Shown: positions 21,038 through 30,108 of the stretch, piece after piece
How positions within the stretch are numbered: position 1 is the first letter of the stretch
Layout: each line of letters begins with the position of its first letter
Source: Psychrobacter sp. FDAARGOS_221
GTDB taxonomy: Bacteria; Pseudomonadota; Gammaproteobacteria; Pseudomonadales; Moraxellaceae
Length of the DNA stretch: 64,000 nucleotides
Assembly (NCBI RefSeq): GCF_002313155.2
Contig: NZ_NWFK02000001.1
Location: 2,232,001-2,296,000, forward strand
Direction: 5' to 3'
Notes under the pieces: model-generated
The model's input: the letters and a program-made list of their open reading frames with translations, nothing else
Told to the model about the DNA's origin: nothing
Databases searched by the model: none
Made by a program: the position numbers and the translations under genes

Positions 21038-21127
21038 TGCCAAGGCAGTTTACGCCAAAGCAATTTACACTAGAACAAACTGTACCGAAGCAATCGATGC
21101 CAAAGCAACTAGCGCTAAAAAAAGCAA
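21038..21127. repeat. 15-bp degenerate tandem array after pepF (6 units)
   Basis: Units TGCCAAGGCAGTTTA, CGCCAAAGCAATTTA, CACTAGAACAAACTG, TACCGAAGCAATCGA, TGCCAAAGCAACTAG and CGCTAAAAAAAGCAA are contiguous with a constant 15-bp period. The period keeps one frame open (PRQFT, PKQFT, LEQTV, PKQSM, PKQLA), which explains a spurious 60-codon ORF here. Confidence 0.85.
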
Positions 21128-21185
21128 CTGGCGCAAAAATAATAAACGGACGTGTCATCTTAAACCAGATTAAGGCTTTAAATTT

Positions 21186-22184
21186 ATGCTTGTTATCAAA
21201 TCGTTGTGTCGTTATTTGACCGCCACCTTATTTGCTTTGGTGTCGACCTCTGCGTTGGCGTTTAATATCAACTATCCGTCTATTGTTAATGTCGCTTCTG
21301 GCTATGGATTTTTGGTCGGTCAAGAAATCTCAGTGCAGCTGATAGCCAATCGTTATCCGGATTTGGCCAAAGAAGCTTATCTGGCACAAGCGAGGTTTAA
21401 CCTTAAGTTTCCAGATTTAAAGCAAAATCAAATAGCAATAATTCAGTCATCAGGGGTTCCTGAGGTCGATCAGCTATTAGAACAAACCAAAGCAGAGTTG
21501 CAAGCGCACTTGTCACGTCAATCTACATCTAGATTAGAGGCTTTACGCTTTATTGATACTGTTAATCAAAGAGCCAAAGGTGAGATTGAGTCGCCATTTT
21601 TGGAAAGTTTTTTAATGATTCAATATGATGATAAGCCGTATCAGGAAATTACTGATGGCTTTTACAATCAATTTTCATCATCAGCCTTATCTCAAGCCAA
21701 AGCAGTCAACTTAACTATAAAAATTCCAAAGTCTTGGCAGCAACAAGAGGCGTCAAGCCCGGATATTATCAAGAAATGGATCAGTCAAGATGGCACCGGC
21801 TTGGACACTATTATGCTGACGGTAAAAGAATTGCCAGAGCCTAAAGTGGATGCTAAGACTGTCGAAGCCTTATATAACAACGATGAAGTCAACGAGCTGC
21901 TGCCTGACGAAATGATACTCATTGATAAGGGCTCACCCATCACATTAGATGAGCTGCCGGGATATTGGATTCATATGGGCGCTGAGATGCAGTACCCGGA
22001 ATTTACCAGCTATGTCGAGCAGACCATGTATGTGATATTTTATGATAATAAGATGATAGGGATACAGTGTGCTACAGCAAATACGCCCGACAATAAATCA
22101 CAGGTAGAGCTAAGAGCTAGGTCAATACAGCCATTGTGTGCGACTGTTGCTAATACCTTGGTGATATCAGAGTTAACGTCCTAA
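21186..22184 (+). CDS. Exported protein of unknown function
   Basis: I do not recognise this 332-residue protein. Residues 1-25 form a clear Sec signal peptide (positively charged start, hydrophobic core, cleavage after SALA). The mature part begins FNINYPSIVNVASGYGFLVGQEISVQLI, is mostly soluble and alternates helix-rich (about 55-130) and mixed regions, with two Cys in the last 40 residues that could form a disulfide. No known catalytic motif is seen. It is probably periplasmic. It stands alone between pepF and convergent osmC. Confidence 0.72.
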   Translation: MLVIKSLCRYLTATLFALVSTSALAFNINYPSIVNVASGYGFLVGQEISVQLIANRYPDLAKEAYLAQARFNLKFPDLKQNQIAIIQSSGVPEVDQLLEQTKAELQAHLSRQSTSRLEALRFIDTVNQRAKGEIESPFLESFLMIQYDDKPYQEITDGFYNQFSSSALSQAKAVNLTIKIPKSWQQQEASSPDIIKKWISQDGTGLDTIMLTVKELPEPKVDAKTVEALYNNDEVNELLPDEMILIDKGSPITLDELPGYWIHMGAEMQYPEFTSYVEQTMYVIFYDNKMIGIQCATANTPDNKSQVELRARSIQPLCATVANTLVISELTS

Positions 22185-22208
22185 CTAGGCCGTTTCAATT
22201 CATATCAT

Positions 22209-22271
22209 TTAAGAAAGGGTATTATTAAAAAAGAATGTGGTTAAAAAGGGTAAATGATTAAAAAAGGCATG
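22209..22271. repeat. 16-bp TTAAAAAAG-type direct repeats
   Basis: Four units led by TTAAGAAAGGG, TTAAAAAAGAA, TTAAAAAGGG and TTAAAAAAGG at 22209, 22225, 22241 and 22258, beginning 25 bp after the stop at 22184; the last unit runs into the terminator stem. Confidence 0.6.
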
Positions 22272-22297
22272 CCAGTAATAATACTGACATGCCTTTT
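22261..22297. terminator. Intrinsic terminator between exported protein and osmC
   Basis: AAAAAGGCATG pairs with CATGCCTTTT around an AGT/ACT inner stem; usable on both strands for the two convergent genes. Confidence 0.8.
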
Positions 22298-22351
22298 GCT
22301 ATTAGACTTTAAGATAATTACATCGAAAATCTTTATCTGTCGTTAAACCGT

Positions 22352-22804
22352 TTAGTGAGTAACCAAAGACCAGTCTTCAACAATTTCAGTGCCTGCTTGT
22401 GTAAACAAGTTATGTAGCGGACAGTATTTTCGTACTTCCTGTTGCATCTCGGCTAGCTGCTGCTCAGTCATATCAGCATCTAATGTTACCGATAGATTAA
22501 TGGTCTTAAACGGATTACCGGTTTCGGCGACGAACATTACGCCACGCATATCTAGACCTAAGTCAGCCTTGGTATCAACGGCATTGACGGTAACGCCTTG
22601 GCGCTTAGCGACCAGGCTAATCATGATAGAAACACACCCTGATAGCGCGGCAACAGCTGCTTCAACCGGAGAGGCACCTTGGTTGGTACCGCCCAAATCG
22701 GCTGGCTCGTCTAACACCATGCTTAGGTCACGCATGTCCAGATCAACACGCATTTTACCTTCAGACTTACTGTTTACTTCAAATTGAGCAAGCTTTGTAT
22801 TCAT
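22352..22804 (-). CDS. OsmC family protein
   Basis: A 150-residue OsmC/Ohr-superfamily protein, YhfA-like. The two redox cysteines are visible in SGCVSIMIS and KYCPLHNLF, the usual pair that reduces organic hydroperoxides, though YhfA-type members are poorly characterised. I place the start at 22804, because AAAAGGATAAGAG precedes that ATG by the right distance; the upstream in-frame codon at 22843 has none and would add 13 unlikely residues. It is cytoplasmic. gltS is upstream on the same strand across a spacer of three perfect 11-bp repeats. Confidence 0.82.
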   Translation of the reverse strand: MNTKLAQFEVNSKSEGKMRVDLDMRDLSMVLDEPADLGGTNQGASPVEAAVAALSGCVSIMISLVAKRQGVTVNAVDTKADLGLDMRGVMFVAETGNPFKTINLSVTLDADMTEQQLAEMQQEVRKYCPLHNLFTQAGTEIVEDWSLVTH

Positions 22805-22830
22805 GTCTCTTATCCTTTTGATAACGCAAT

Positions 22831-22863
22831 AATTAAAAGCCAATTAAAAGCCAATTAAAAGCC
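22831..22863. repeat. Three perfect 11-bp tandem repeats
   Basis: AATTAAAAGCC repeated exactly at 22831, 22842 and 22853, with a partial fourth copy, in the spacer directly after the gltS stop (22891, minus strand). Confidence 0.9.
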
Positions 22864-22890
22864 AATTAGAATCTAGTTAAAAGCGTTTGA

Positions 22891-24165
22891 CTACATAAAC
22901 GGTAACTTGGTGAAGATCTGCAATACCGTGGCGTTGACGATATCGACGAAGAAAGCACCAACCATAGGCACAATTAAGAACGCCTTTGGTGACGGCTGAT
23001 AGCGATCGGTAACCGCCTGCATATTGGCAATCGCTGTCGGTGTGGCACCCATACCGAAGCCGCAGTGACCGGCTGCTAATACCGATGCATCATAGTCTTT
23101 ACCCATAATTTTAAAGGTGATGAAGTACGCAAAACCAATCATTAATAGGGTTTGTACCAATAAGATGATTAATACTGGTCCAGCCAAGTCTGTTAATTGC
23201 CACAGTTTCAATGACAGCAGCGCCATGGCTAAGAACAAGCTCAGTGAAGCGTTACCAATAACGTCGATGGCACGGTCAAACATGTCAAAATCAAACACCA
23301 TGGTCAATACGTTACGGATAATCACACCGCCAGCCAATGCCCAGACGAATGTCGGTAGCTCAAACCAAGTGTCTTTACCCACTAACGTCATGAAGTCTGC
23401 AAATGCTAAAGCTGCAGCAAACAGGGCAAATGACTCAATAGCAGAAGAAGCAGTAATCAGGCGAATATTATCTGGCTTCTCAAAGATTTCTTTATTACCA
23501 AAAGCCTCTTCTTCTTTGTGCTTAGTACTATACAGTGACTGTTTACCAGCTAGCTTTTCAACATCACTCGGATTTGGATCAACCGGACTCGGTTTGACGC
23601 CAAGATTTTGGATAAGGCGACGGGCAACAGGACCGCCAATAACACCACCGGCAACCAAGCCATAAGTAGCGACCGCAATACCTAATGTTGTGGCACCAAC
23701 CACGCCGTACTGCTCCTCAAGGGTGATACCCCATGCACCTGCTGTACCATGACCGCCAGTTAGTGCAATAGAGCCAGTGACCAGACCTAATAATGGGTCT
23801 AAGCCAAGTGCGCTTGCCAATGCAACGCCTGCGATATCTTGTACGATAATAAAGCTAGACACAACGACGGTGAAAACCAATAAAGGCGTGCCACCAGCCT
23901 TGAGTCGGCCAAAGTCAGCACTCAAACCAATGGAGGCGAAGAACATCAACATACAGGCAGTCTGCAAGTCTTGATGGAAGTTGAAGCTATAACCCCATAT
24001 TAAATTTAGTGCGTAAACGATAATCGCCGCAACCAAACCACCAGCAACTGGTTCAGGGATATTAAAGTCTTCTAAAAATTTAATTTTCTTAACTAAGAAG
24101 CGACCCATTAATAGGACCAGTGTCGCCAAGATGAGGGTGTAATACCCATTTAATGTAACTTCCAT
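22891..24165 (-). CDS. gltS: Sodium/glutamate symporter GltS
   Basis: An inner-membrane Na+-driven glutamate importer, 424 residues with about ten to twelve hydrophobic segments. The two family signature loops are present: ALTGGHGTAGAWG around residues 135-147 and AAGHCGFGMGATPTAIANM in the second half, the re-entrant pore loops of the ESS family. A long hydrophilic loop of about 50 residues in the middle separates the two halves. A strong AAGGAGGCG ribosome-binding site precedes the ATG. proA lies upstream on the same strand but with its own terminator between, so the genes are probably separate units linked by glutamate metabolism. Confidence 0.93.
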   Translation of the reverse strand: MEVTLNGYYTLILATLVLLMGRFLVKKIKFLEDFNIPEPVAGGLVAAIIVYALNLIWGYSFNFHQDLQTACMLMFFASIGLSADFGRLKAGGTPLLVFTVVVSSFIIVQDIAGVALASALGLDPLLGLVTGSIALTGGHGTAGAWGITLEEQYGVVGATTLGIAVATYGLVAGGVIGGPVARRLIQNLGVKPSPVDPNPSDVEKLAGKQSLYSTKHKEEEAFGNKEIFEKPDNIRLITASSAIESFALFAAALAFADFMTLVGKDTWFELPTFVWALAGGVIIRNVLTMVFDFDMFDRAIDVIGNASLSLFLAMALLSLKLWQLTDLAGPVLIILLVQTLLMIGFAYFITFKIMGKDYDASVLAAGHCGFGMGATPTAIANMQAVTDRYQPSPKAFLIVPMVGAFFVDIVNATVLQIFTKLPFM

Positions 24166-24398
24166 AAGCGCCTCCTTGTATCAGCACAAGACTGATAGCA
24201 CATGATGATTACTATAAGGTTATCGATACAAGAATAGTGTGTGTCATCTTGTATTTTTAAGGTATCAAACTTAACTATTCTACAGGATATTGGAGAGTAT
24301 CAGAAATAGGATAAGGGTAACTTAAAGTAACCTTAAATGACGATGAAAAATAAGTAATCGGCATAAAAGATGCTGCTAATAATAGTCTGTCAAAACAA
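24166..24398. other. gltS promoter region
   Basis: 233 bp between gltS and the proA terminator. Nothing coding. Several TTGTAT/TATAGT-like hexamers lie within 100 bp of the gltS start but no pair has consensus spacing that I would call with confidence. Confidence 0.4.
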
Positions 24399-24428
24399 AA
24401 GCTCCAGAAGAGGACTCTCCTGGAGCTT
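24399..24428 (-). terminator. Intrinsic terminator of proA
   Basis: On the minus strand AAGCTCCAGGAGAG pairs with CTCTTCTGGAGCTT (one bulged position) around a short loop and is followed by TTTGTTTTG. It lies 95 bp after the proA stop. Confidence 0.8.
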
Positions 24429-24522
24429 AGATAATGGCTTAACTAAACGCTTAGATAAAACAGGGCTGTTTTAAATAGATTGACGCTGGTTAAACAAAGC
24501 CATTCGCTTGTGAGCCAACACA

Positions 24523-25821
24523 TTAGCTGCGCACTTCACCATGACCGTAAACAATCCATTTTTGTGAAGTCAGACCATTTAAGCCAACTGGGCCACGGGC
24601 ATGAATTTTGTCAGTAGAGATACCGATTTCTGCACCAAGACCATACTCAAATCCATCGGCAAAACGGCTTGAAGCGTTAATCATCACGCTGGCAGAGTCA
24701 ACTTCACGAATAAAGCGCTGTGACTTGCTGTAGTTGTCCGTGATAATCACATCAGTGTGCTGACTGCTGTGAGTATTGATGTGTTCGATAGCAGCATCTA
24801 GTCCATCGATGATTTTTACCGCTAAGATAGGCGCTAAATACTCAGTATCCCAATCAGCATCGGTTGCGTCATCTAAATGGCCGGCAAGTTTGGCATTGTC
24901 TTTTAAAATTGCTTTTGATTCAGCGTCTATACGCAGCTGCATCGCATCATCGGCATCAATAATGGCTTCGGCAATTTTTGGTAACAGCTCATTGGCAACC
25001 GCTTTGTCGACCAACAGGGTCTCCATGGTGTTACAAGTACCATAGCGGTGGGTTTTAGCGTTAACGCTGACATTAATCGCAATCTCAGGATCAGCATCGC
25101 TGTCGATATAGGTATGACAGTTACCGTCTAAGTGCTTGATAACCGGTACTTTGGCATCATTGCTGATGCGCTCAATCAAGCCTTTACCGCCTCGAGGTAC
25201 AATCACGTCCACATACTCAGTCATGGTGATAAGCTCACCAACGGCGGCACGGTCAGTGGTTTGTAATATTTGCACCCCATATTCAGGTAGGCCGGCTTGC
25301 TTTAAGCCCTCCAAGATGCATTTGGCAATGGCTTGGTTTGACTCAAACGCTTCTGAACCGCCACGTAAGATAATAGCGTTACCCGACTTTAATGCCAGTG
25401 ATGCCGCCTCTAAAGTCACATTAGGACGAGACTCATAAATCATGCCGACCACACCCAGTGGCACACGCATTTTACCCAGCTGAATACCTGATGGACGGAA
25501 GGTCATATCTGTTACTTCACCGATTGGATCGGGCAGGGCAGCCACATCTTTTAGACCTTGCAGCATGGCATCGAAACGATCATAGGTCAGCTCTAAACGG
25601 TCAAGTAAGGCAGCATCTAAATCATTTGCATGACCTTTATCCATATCGGTTTTATTGGCCGCTAAAATGTCTGCTTTGGCAGCAGAAAGTTTGTCATGAA
25701 TGGCCAGTAGCGCATTATTTTTATCATCGGTATTGGCAGCAGCTAGGGCTCTTGAGGCGGCGCGCGCTTGTTTACCCACTTGCTGCATGTACGCTTTAAT
25801 ATCTGAGATATCCTGTGTCAC
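24523..25821 (-). CDS. proA: Gamma-glutamyl phosphate reductase
   Basis: ProA reduces gamma-glutamyl phosphate to glutamate semialdehyde with NADPH, the second step of proline synthesis, in the cytoplasm. The 432-residue protein has the aldehyde-dehydrogenase fold with [11 protein letters not shown], the [15 protein letters not shown] nucleotide region, the catalytic Cys in [11 protein letters not shown], and the [19 protein letters not shown] signature near the C terminus. Length is typical. AGGAGAAC precedes the ATG. proB is not adjacent. Its neighbour gltS imports the pathway's starting amino acid. Confidence 0.95.
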   Translation of the reverse strand: MTQDISDIKAYMQQVGKQARAASRALAAANTDDKNNALLAIHDKLSAAKADILAANKTDMDKGHANDLDAALLDRLELTYDRFDAMLQGLKDVAALPDPIGEVTDMTFRPSGIQLGKMRVPLGVVGMIYESRPNVTLEAASLALKSGNAIILRGGSEAFESNQAIAKCILEGLKQAGLPEYGVQILQTTDRAAVGELITMTEYVDVIVPRGGKGLIERISNDAKVPVIKHLDGNCHTYIDSDADPEIAINVSVNAKTHRYGTCNTMETLLVDKAVANELLPKIAEAIIDADDAMQLRIDAESKAILKDNAKLAGHLDDATDADWDTEYLAPILAVKIIDGLDAAIEHINTHSSQHTDVIITDNYSKSQRFIREVDSASVMINASSRFADGFEYGLGAEIGISTDKIHARGPVGLNGLTSQKWIVYGHGEVRS

Positions 25822-26384
25822 TTTGTTCTCCTGTTCATTTTAATTAATGTGGTACTGATTTTAATTAATGTCGTGCAATTAGTATCAATGTGGTGCTATG
25901 AATCATTGCTATGATTAATAAAGTTAAAATAGCTGTAAACGACTGATCAATCATTATCGTGTCGTATATATGGGTCAAATTTATGTTGTCTTTAACATAA
26001 AGTAGATGATGCCAATAGTAAAGTCGAATAACTGCTTACTAACAAAATAGCTGATTGTTTTATCACAGTGTTTTATCAAAATAGGGACGATTTCTGCTAC
26101 AAACACCCAAAACTGACTACAGAGAAGGAACGAGTCACTACAGGACCATGACGTATGTCACAGTTACTCACAAACTGCTACCAAACCTCGATATTTAATC
26201 TTTAATTGAGCTATTAAGGTGATAACTAAGTTTAACGAGGCTTTAAGTTTAAGTTCTCGGTCTATAAAGCGGTATAACGATTAAGTCAGCACTTATCATT
26301 TATTTATCGCTTATAACTAATCTTATAACCAATAAAGCCTATTTATTAAAACCATTTATGAAAACCAATCTAAGAGGTTTGATT
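25822..26384. other. Intergenic region upstream of proA and acidic lipoprotein
   Basis: 563 bp between divergent genes. A degenerate ~21-bp direct repeat with cores ATGTGGT, ATGTCGT and ATGTGGT (25847, 25868, 25888) lies just upstream of the proA start. The rest is A+T rich with no supported ORF or RNA. Confidence 0.5.
25837..25899. repeat. ~21-bp direct repeats upstream of proA
   Basis: ATTTTAATTAATG at 25837 and 25858 begins two closely matching 21-bp units; a third, more diverged unit follows. Position suggests either a regulatory array for proA or one more member of the window-wide short-repeat class. Confidence 0.65.
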
Positions 26385-26777
26385 ATGCGTAAACGTAATT
26401 CGTCAGTGTTAACTCAAGTTCTATTAGCGACAGTCTTGGGTATCGGTGTGACAGCCTGTAGCAGCCCTGAACAGCAGGATGCAGAAGTTGGTGAAGAGCC
26501 AGCAGTATCTGCTGATGCTCAAGATGATATGCAAGCGGATGCCATTGGAAATGATACTCAGCAGGCGCCTGAAGTCGACGACGATATCGAGATGAGCGAT
26601 GATGATCAAGTCGAAGATGACGATATCGATGATGACATGGATGACGACGCTGATGTTGACGATGACGTGGAAGCAGATGAGTCAGAGAGTATTGATGCTG
26701 ATGAGCCAGTAGAGGCACTTGATGATGACGAAATCGCCGATAGCACCGGTGAAGAAGAGCACTTATCGACCTACTAA
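26385..26777 (+). CDS. Asp/Glu-rich putative lipoprotein
   Basis: A 130-residue predicted lipoprotein with no family I recognise. Residues 1-24 are a lipoprotein signal with lipobox GVTAC (C25 lipidated). The remaining part is extremely acidic: I count about 47 Asp/Glu in the last 100 residues and no Lys or Arg, with runs of DDD. It should be an unstructured polyanion tethered to a membrane. AAGAGG lies just before the ATG at 26385, so that start is preferred over one 27 bp upstream. It is monocistronic; 14-bp CTTATACGA repeats and a terminator follow. Divalent-cation binding is a reasonable guess from composition only. Confidence 0.72.
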   Translation: MRKRNSSVLTQVLLATVLGIGVTACSSPEQQDAEVGEEPAVSADAQDDMQADAIGNDTQQAPEVDDDIEMSDDDQVEDDDIDDDMDDDADVDDDVEADESESIDADEPVEALDDDEIADSTGEEEHLSTY

Positions 26778-26876
26778 GTCATTAACTTATATTAAGTTAT
26801 TCAAATAAAGGTCGATAATTCACATAAAGCGCACTAAACATTTGCTTATAGGGCGCATTTTAAGCGACAATATAGT

Positions 26877-26910
26877 CTTATACGAATAGCCTTATACGAC
26901 CTTATGCTAG
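26877..26910. repeat. CTTATACGA direct repeats
   Basis: CTTATACGA at 26877 and 26891 (14-bp period), followed by the diverged CTTATGCTAG at 26901, downstream of the acidic lipoprotein gene. Confidence 0.6.
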
Positions 26911-26950
26911 CGGACAGCTCATTTAATATCTGTCCAATAACTGCCTAGCT

Positions 26951-26994
26951 AGAGCGAAACGGTCATTATGATGGCCATTATTTCGCTCTTTTTT
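26951..26994 (+). terminator. Terminator-like hairpin 60 bp before the ABC ATPase gene
   Basis: AGAGCGAAA (26951-26959) pairs perfectly with TTTCGCTCT (26981-26989), with an inner GGTCAT/ATGGCC stem, followed by T5. It can end the acidic lipoprotein transcript (stop 26777), but because it lies just upstream of the next gene it could also act as an attenuator. A longer upstream start for the ATPase (26968) would lie inside this stem, so that start is unlikely. Confidence 0.8.
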
Positions 26995-27054
26995 CGCTTA
27001 TTTGGGTCTGCTATTTTAGATTCATTTTCATTATTTGGAACCGTGTCCACGCTT

Positions 27055-27861
27055 ATGTCAAACGCTACTTCAGATCGACCTATTGCCCTTGATTTGCAAA
27101 ATATTCACAAAAGCTACGGCTCGCTTGAGGTATTAAAAGGGGTGTCACTCACTGCCTATGATGGTGATGTGATCTCAATTTTGGGGTCGTCAGGCTCGGG
27201 TAAGTCGACATTACTTCGCTGCATTAACTTGCTTGAAAAGCCAAACCAAGGCACGATCACCCTTGGTGATGAAACCCTTGATTTGGTGCCTACTAAATCG
27301 GGTGAGCTGGATGCAAAAAGCCGCTCTCAGCTTGAGAGTCTAAGAGCGCGCGTTGGTTTTGTATTCCAAAACTTTAACTTATGGCCACACAAGACCATTT
27401 TAGAGAATATTATTGAAGGTCCTACCCAAGTATTAAAGATCAGCAAAGATCAGGCCATCAGCGAAGCCGAAGCGCTGCTTAACAAAGTGGGCTTGTTAGA
27501 CAAAAAATCAGCTTATCCAGCCAACCTTTCAGGCGGTCAGAGACAGCGTGTGGCTATTGCTCGTGCACTGGCGATGAATCCACGCGTGTTGTTATTTGAT
27601 GAGCCAACTTCAGCACTTGACCCTGAGTTGGTGAATGAAGTGCTTGCCGTTATGCGAGATTTGGCTGCTGAAGGTCGCACCATGTTAATTGTGACGCACG
27701 AAATGCGTTTTGCCCGTGATGTATCATCGCAAGTGGTATTCTTGCATAAAGGGCGTATTGAGGAATCCGGTACACCACAGCAAGTATTTGATAATCCTAC
27801 CTCAGTTCGAGTCCGTGAGTTTATGGCGTCGCATCGTGCGGATGCTAATCAATTACCTTAA
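27055..27861 (+). CDS. Polar amino acid ABC transporter ATP-binding protein
   Basis: The ATPase of a PAAT/HAAT-type amino acid importer, 268 residues from the ATG at 27055. It has Walker A GSSGSGKST, Q-loop (FVFQNFNLW), signature LSGGQRQRVAIARALA, Walker B VLLFDEPTSALD and the switch His in VTHEM, and is closest in pattern to HisP/ArtP/GlnQ. Substrates of the family are Arg, His, Lys or Gln. The longer reading frame from 26968 is rejected because it begins inside a terminator stem. It heads a cluster of three binding proteins and two permeases on the same strand, and a hairpin at 27927-27970 separates it from the first binding-protein gene. Confidence 0.9.
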   Translation: MSNATSDRPIALDLQNIHKSYGSLEVLKGVSLTAYDGDVISILGSSGSGKSTLLRCINLLEKPNQGTITLGDETLDLVPTKSGELDAKSRSQLESLRARVGFVFQNFNLWPHKTILENIIEGPTQVLKISKDQAISEAEALLNKVGLLDKKSAYPANLSGGQRQRVAIARALAMNPRVLLFDEPTSALDPELVNEVLAVMRDLAAEGRTMLIVTHEMRFARDVSSQVVFLHKGRIEESGTPQQVFDNPTSVRVREFMASHRADANQLP

Positions 27862-27926
27862 TTGTTATCATTGTTAATCTAAACAATCAGTTACACCCGA
27901 TAAAACAAAGATAATACCCTCATGAC

Positions 27927-27970
27927 GGGGACGCAAGTGGCGATAATCAAGTGCCACTCAGCGTCCCCTT
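27927..27970 (+). terminator. Hairpin between ATPase and first binding-protein gene
   Basis: GGGGACGC pairs with GCGTCCCC and AGTGGC with GCCACT, a long stem with a short loop. The following T-tract is interrupted, so it may be a partial terminator or an mRNA-stabilising structure. Confidence 0.65.
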
Positions 27971-28113
27971 TGTGTTGTTGCTAATTAATAATGCACGAAA
28001 ACATTTGTTTTTAACTAAACCGTCATGTATTATTTTTGTTTATAAAGATTACTAAAACCTTATTTTACATAAGACGTTATATTCAGCCAGCTGTTGGCAT
28101 TGGAGAAAAAAGC

Positions 28114-28926
28114 ATGACATTTATCAAATTAAACAAGCAATTGTCTGGCAAGGTACTGCCTGCATTAGCATTAGCCGGTGTAGTAGGTTTGGCAGGCTGT
28201 GTAAAAGATGACGCAGAAACCAGTACTGATGCAGCTGCAACGTCTGCAGCGGGTGAAACCATTCGTGTCGCCACTGAAGGCGCATACCCTCCTTTCAACT
28301 ATACTAACAGTGATGGTAGCTTGGGCGGCTTTGATGTTGACGTCATCAATGCAGTTTGTGAAGAAATGCAGGCCAACTGTGAAGTGGTTTCTCAAGATTG
28401 GGACGGTATTATCCCAGGTCTATTGGCTAACAAATATGATGCAGTAATCGCCGGTATGTCAATCACGCCTGAGCGTGCAGAAACGGTTGACTTCACTGAG
28501 CCGTATTTTTCAAACACTATGGTGTGGTTGGCTAAAAAAGACGGTACCTTTAGCCCAGATGATATTACTAACAAAAACTTAGGTAGCCAGCGTTCAACCA
28601 CTTTGAGTGAATATCTGCTAAATACCTATGCGGACAAAGATGGTAACGAGGTGAAGTTATATGACACCTACGAAAATGCCTATCTTGAACTAAAATCTGG
28701 CCGTGTTGATGCCGTATTGGCAGAAAAAGTGTCTGCTGCTGACTGGCTTCCTGAAAACCCAGATTATGTTGTTATCGGTGAAGAAATTGATAATGATGAC
28801 AACCTAGGTATTGCACTGCGCAAAAATGATCCGTTCAAAGCTGAGTTCAATGCAGCCATCACGACGTTACGTGATAACGGTACGTTAGCTGAGATTGAAG
28901 CCAAAAACTTTGGTGACGGCAAATAA
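28114..28926 (+). CDS. Amino acid ABC transporter binding lipoprotein, paralogue 1
   Basis: A 270-residue SBP_bac_3 protein with signal and lipobox LAGC (C29), so it is a lipoprotein exposed to the periplasm. Near the start of the mature domain it has EGAYPPFNY, then FDVDVINAVCEEMQANC with the two Cys that form a disulfide in HisJ/LAO-type proteins, and GMSITPER containing the ligand-carboxylate Arg. At the position of the ligand Asp of LAO-type proteins, by my alignment, it has Glu in AVLAEKV. The start at 28114 is chosen because GGAGAAAAAAGC precedes it. First of three tandem paralogues. Confidence 0.9.
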   Translation: MTFIKLNKQLSGKVLPALALAGVVGLAGCVKDDAETSTDAAATSAAGETIRVATEGAYPPFNYTNSDGSLGGFDVDVINAVCEEMQANCEVVSQDWDGIIPGLLANKYDAVIAGMSITPERAETVDFTEPYFSNTMVWLAKKDGTFSPDDITNKNLGSQRSTTLSEYLLNTYADKDGNEVKLYDTYENAYLELKSGRVDAVLAEKVSAADWLPENPDYVVIGEEIDNDDNLGIALRKNDPFKAEFNAAITTLRDNGTLAEIEAKNFGDGK

Positions 28927-29034
28927 GCATCGCTATTGAAGTGAGGTAGGGGTTAATGAGGCAACTTAAATGGTTGCTAATAATCGCTACCGAACCTTGC
29001 ACAATATTTAATTTCATAGAAAGTTGGAAAAGTA

Positions 29035-29874
29035 ATGAAACAGACAATGAAAGCAAAAAGTAAATGGACGCTGCTATCAGTAGCACTATCTGGACTAATG
29101 TTAACCGCTTGTGGTGGTAATGCTGATAGTGCTGCGGACGCTGAAGCAGGCGCAGCCAATGCTGATAGCAGTGCTGAAACCATTCGTATTGCGACTGAGT
29201 CAAGCTATAAACCACTAAGCTATACCGATGCTGCAGGCAATATGATTGGCTTTGAGATTGATCTAATCAATGCGCTGTGCGATCAAATGCAAGCCACTTG
29301 TGAAGTCAGCTCACAAGAGTGGGATGGTCTAATTCCAGGTCTACAAGCTAAAAAGTTTGATGCTATTTTTGCAGGTATGTCAATCACGCCTGAGCGTCTT
29401 GAAAAGGTTGATTTTAGTGATCCATACCTAGAAAACGGCTTGGTATTGGTTGCCAAAAAAGGCGAAGACATCAGTGTTGATGACGACTTCTCAGCCATTC
29501 CAGTGGGTGTACAGCGTGCGACTATCGCTGCTCAATATGTCGAAGAAAGTCATCCTGAAGCCGAAGTGAGCTTATATGACACTCAAGAAAACGCTTATTT
29601 AGATCTAAGCTCTGGCCGTATTCGTGCATTATTCTCAGATAAAGTAACTGCTGCCAGCTGGTTAAGCAGTGATGAAGGTCAAGCTTTTGAGCAAAAAGGC
29701 GATGAGTTTAAGACCGATGACAAAATGGGTATTGCCGTACGTAAAGGCGATGCTTTGGTCGAGAAATTCAATACAGCCCTTGCTGAGATTAGAGAAAACG
29801 GTAAGTATAATGAAATTGCTGCGCCTTACTTTGGCACCAGCAGCACAGCCGCTGCACAAGCAGCAGCTAACTAA
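29035..29874 (+). CDS. Amino acid ABC transporter binding lipoprotein, paralogue 2
   Basis: A 279-residue homologue of paralogue 1: lipobox LTAC (C26), FEIDLINALCDQMQATC disulfide pair, GMSITPER. The binding-pocket start differs: ESSYKPLSY replaces the EGAY-P-FNY pattern of the flanking copies, so an aromatic Phe is replaced by Leu, and GRIRALFSDKV lacks the Asp/Glu of the others before the Ala. It ends in an Ala-rich tail (STAAAQAAAN). GGAAAAG precedes the ATG. The changes suggest a different ligand range. The spacer to paralogue 1 is 108 bp with no terminator. Confidence 0.9.
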   Translation: MKQTMKAKSKWTLLSVALSGLMLTACGGNADSAADAEAGAANADSSAETIRIATESSYKPLSYTDAAGNMIGFEIDLINALCDQMQATCEVSSQEWDGLIPGLQAKKFDAIFAGMSITPERLEKVDFSDPYLENGLVLVAKKGEDISVDDDFSAIPVGVQRATIAAQYVEESHPEAEVSLYDTQENAYLDLSSGRIRALFSDKVTAASWLSSDEGQAFEQKGDEFKTDDKMGIAVRKGDALVEKFNTALAEIRENGKYNEIAAPYFGTSSTAAAQAAAN

Positions 29875-29941
29875 TTGATTTACTTGCTAGCTAGCTAGGT
29901 AGTCAATTACCTAAGTAGTGAATTAGTTAAATAATAGCCGC

Positions 29942-29973
29942 TTACTCAGTACTCATCTTATTCAGTACTCACT
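29942..29973. repeat. 16-bp direct repeat TTAYTCAGTACTCA x2
   Basis: TTACTCAGTACTCATC at 29942-29957 and TTATTCAGTACTCACT at 29958-29973, in the spacer after paralogue 2. Confidence 0.7.
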
Positions 29974-30040
29974 CAGTGCAGACCGACGTATCGGTTATCG
30001 AAAGATGAGTGCAGGGTCAGTGGTCGGCGAGTCAGCCAAA

Positions 30041-30084
30041 TAAAAGGTGAAGCGCTCTAAATATAAAATAGCGTCACCTTTTAC
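30041..30084 (+). terminator. Terminator-like hairpin 25 bp before third binding-protein gene
   Basis: TAAAAGGTGA pairs with TCACCTTTTA across a loop; a T-rich tract follows immediately and then the ribosome-binding site of the third paralogue. It can end transcription of paralogue 2 or restrict entry into paralogue 3. Confidence 0.65.
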
Positions 30085-30108
30085 AACATTTTTATGAAGG
30101 ATACAGGG

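Noticed and set aside
21037..21219. A 60-codon ORF after pepF with pentapeptide-like repeats (PRQFT, PKQFT, PKQSM)
   Set aside because: It is a by-product of the 15-bp tandem array, which keeps one frame open; it lacks a ribosome-binding site and overlaps the start of the next gene.
22805..22843. Extended start of the OsmC-family gene
   Set aside because: A clear AAAAGGATAAGAG lies just before the internal ATG at 22804.
26968..27054. A longer N terminus for the ABC ATPase
   Set aside because: The upstream codons lie inside a perfect terminator stem with T5, and the family N terminus starts near 27055.
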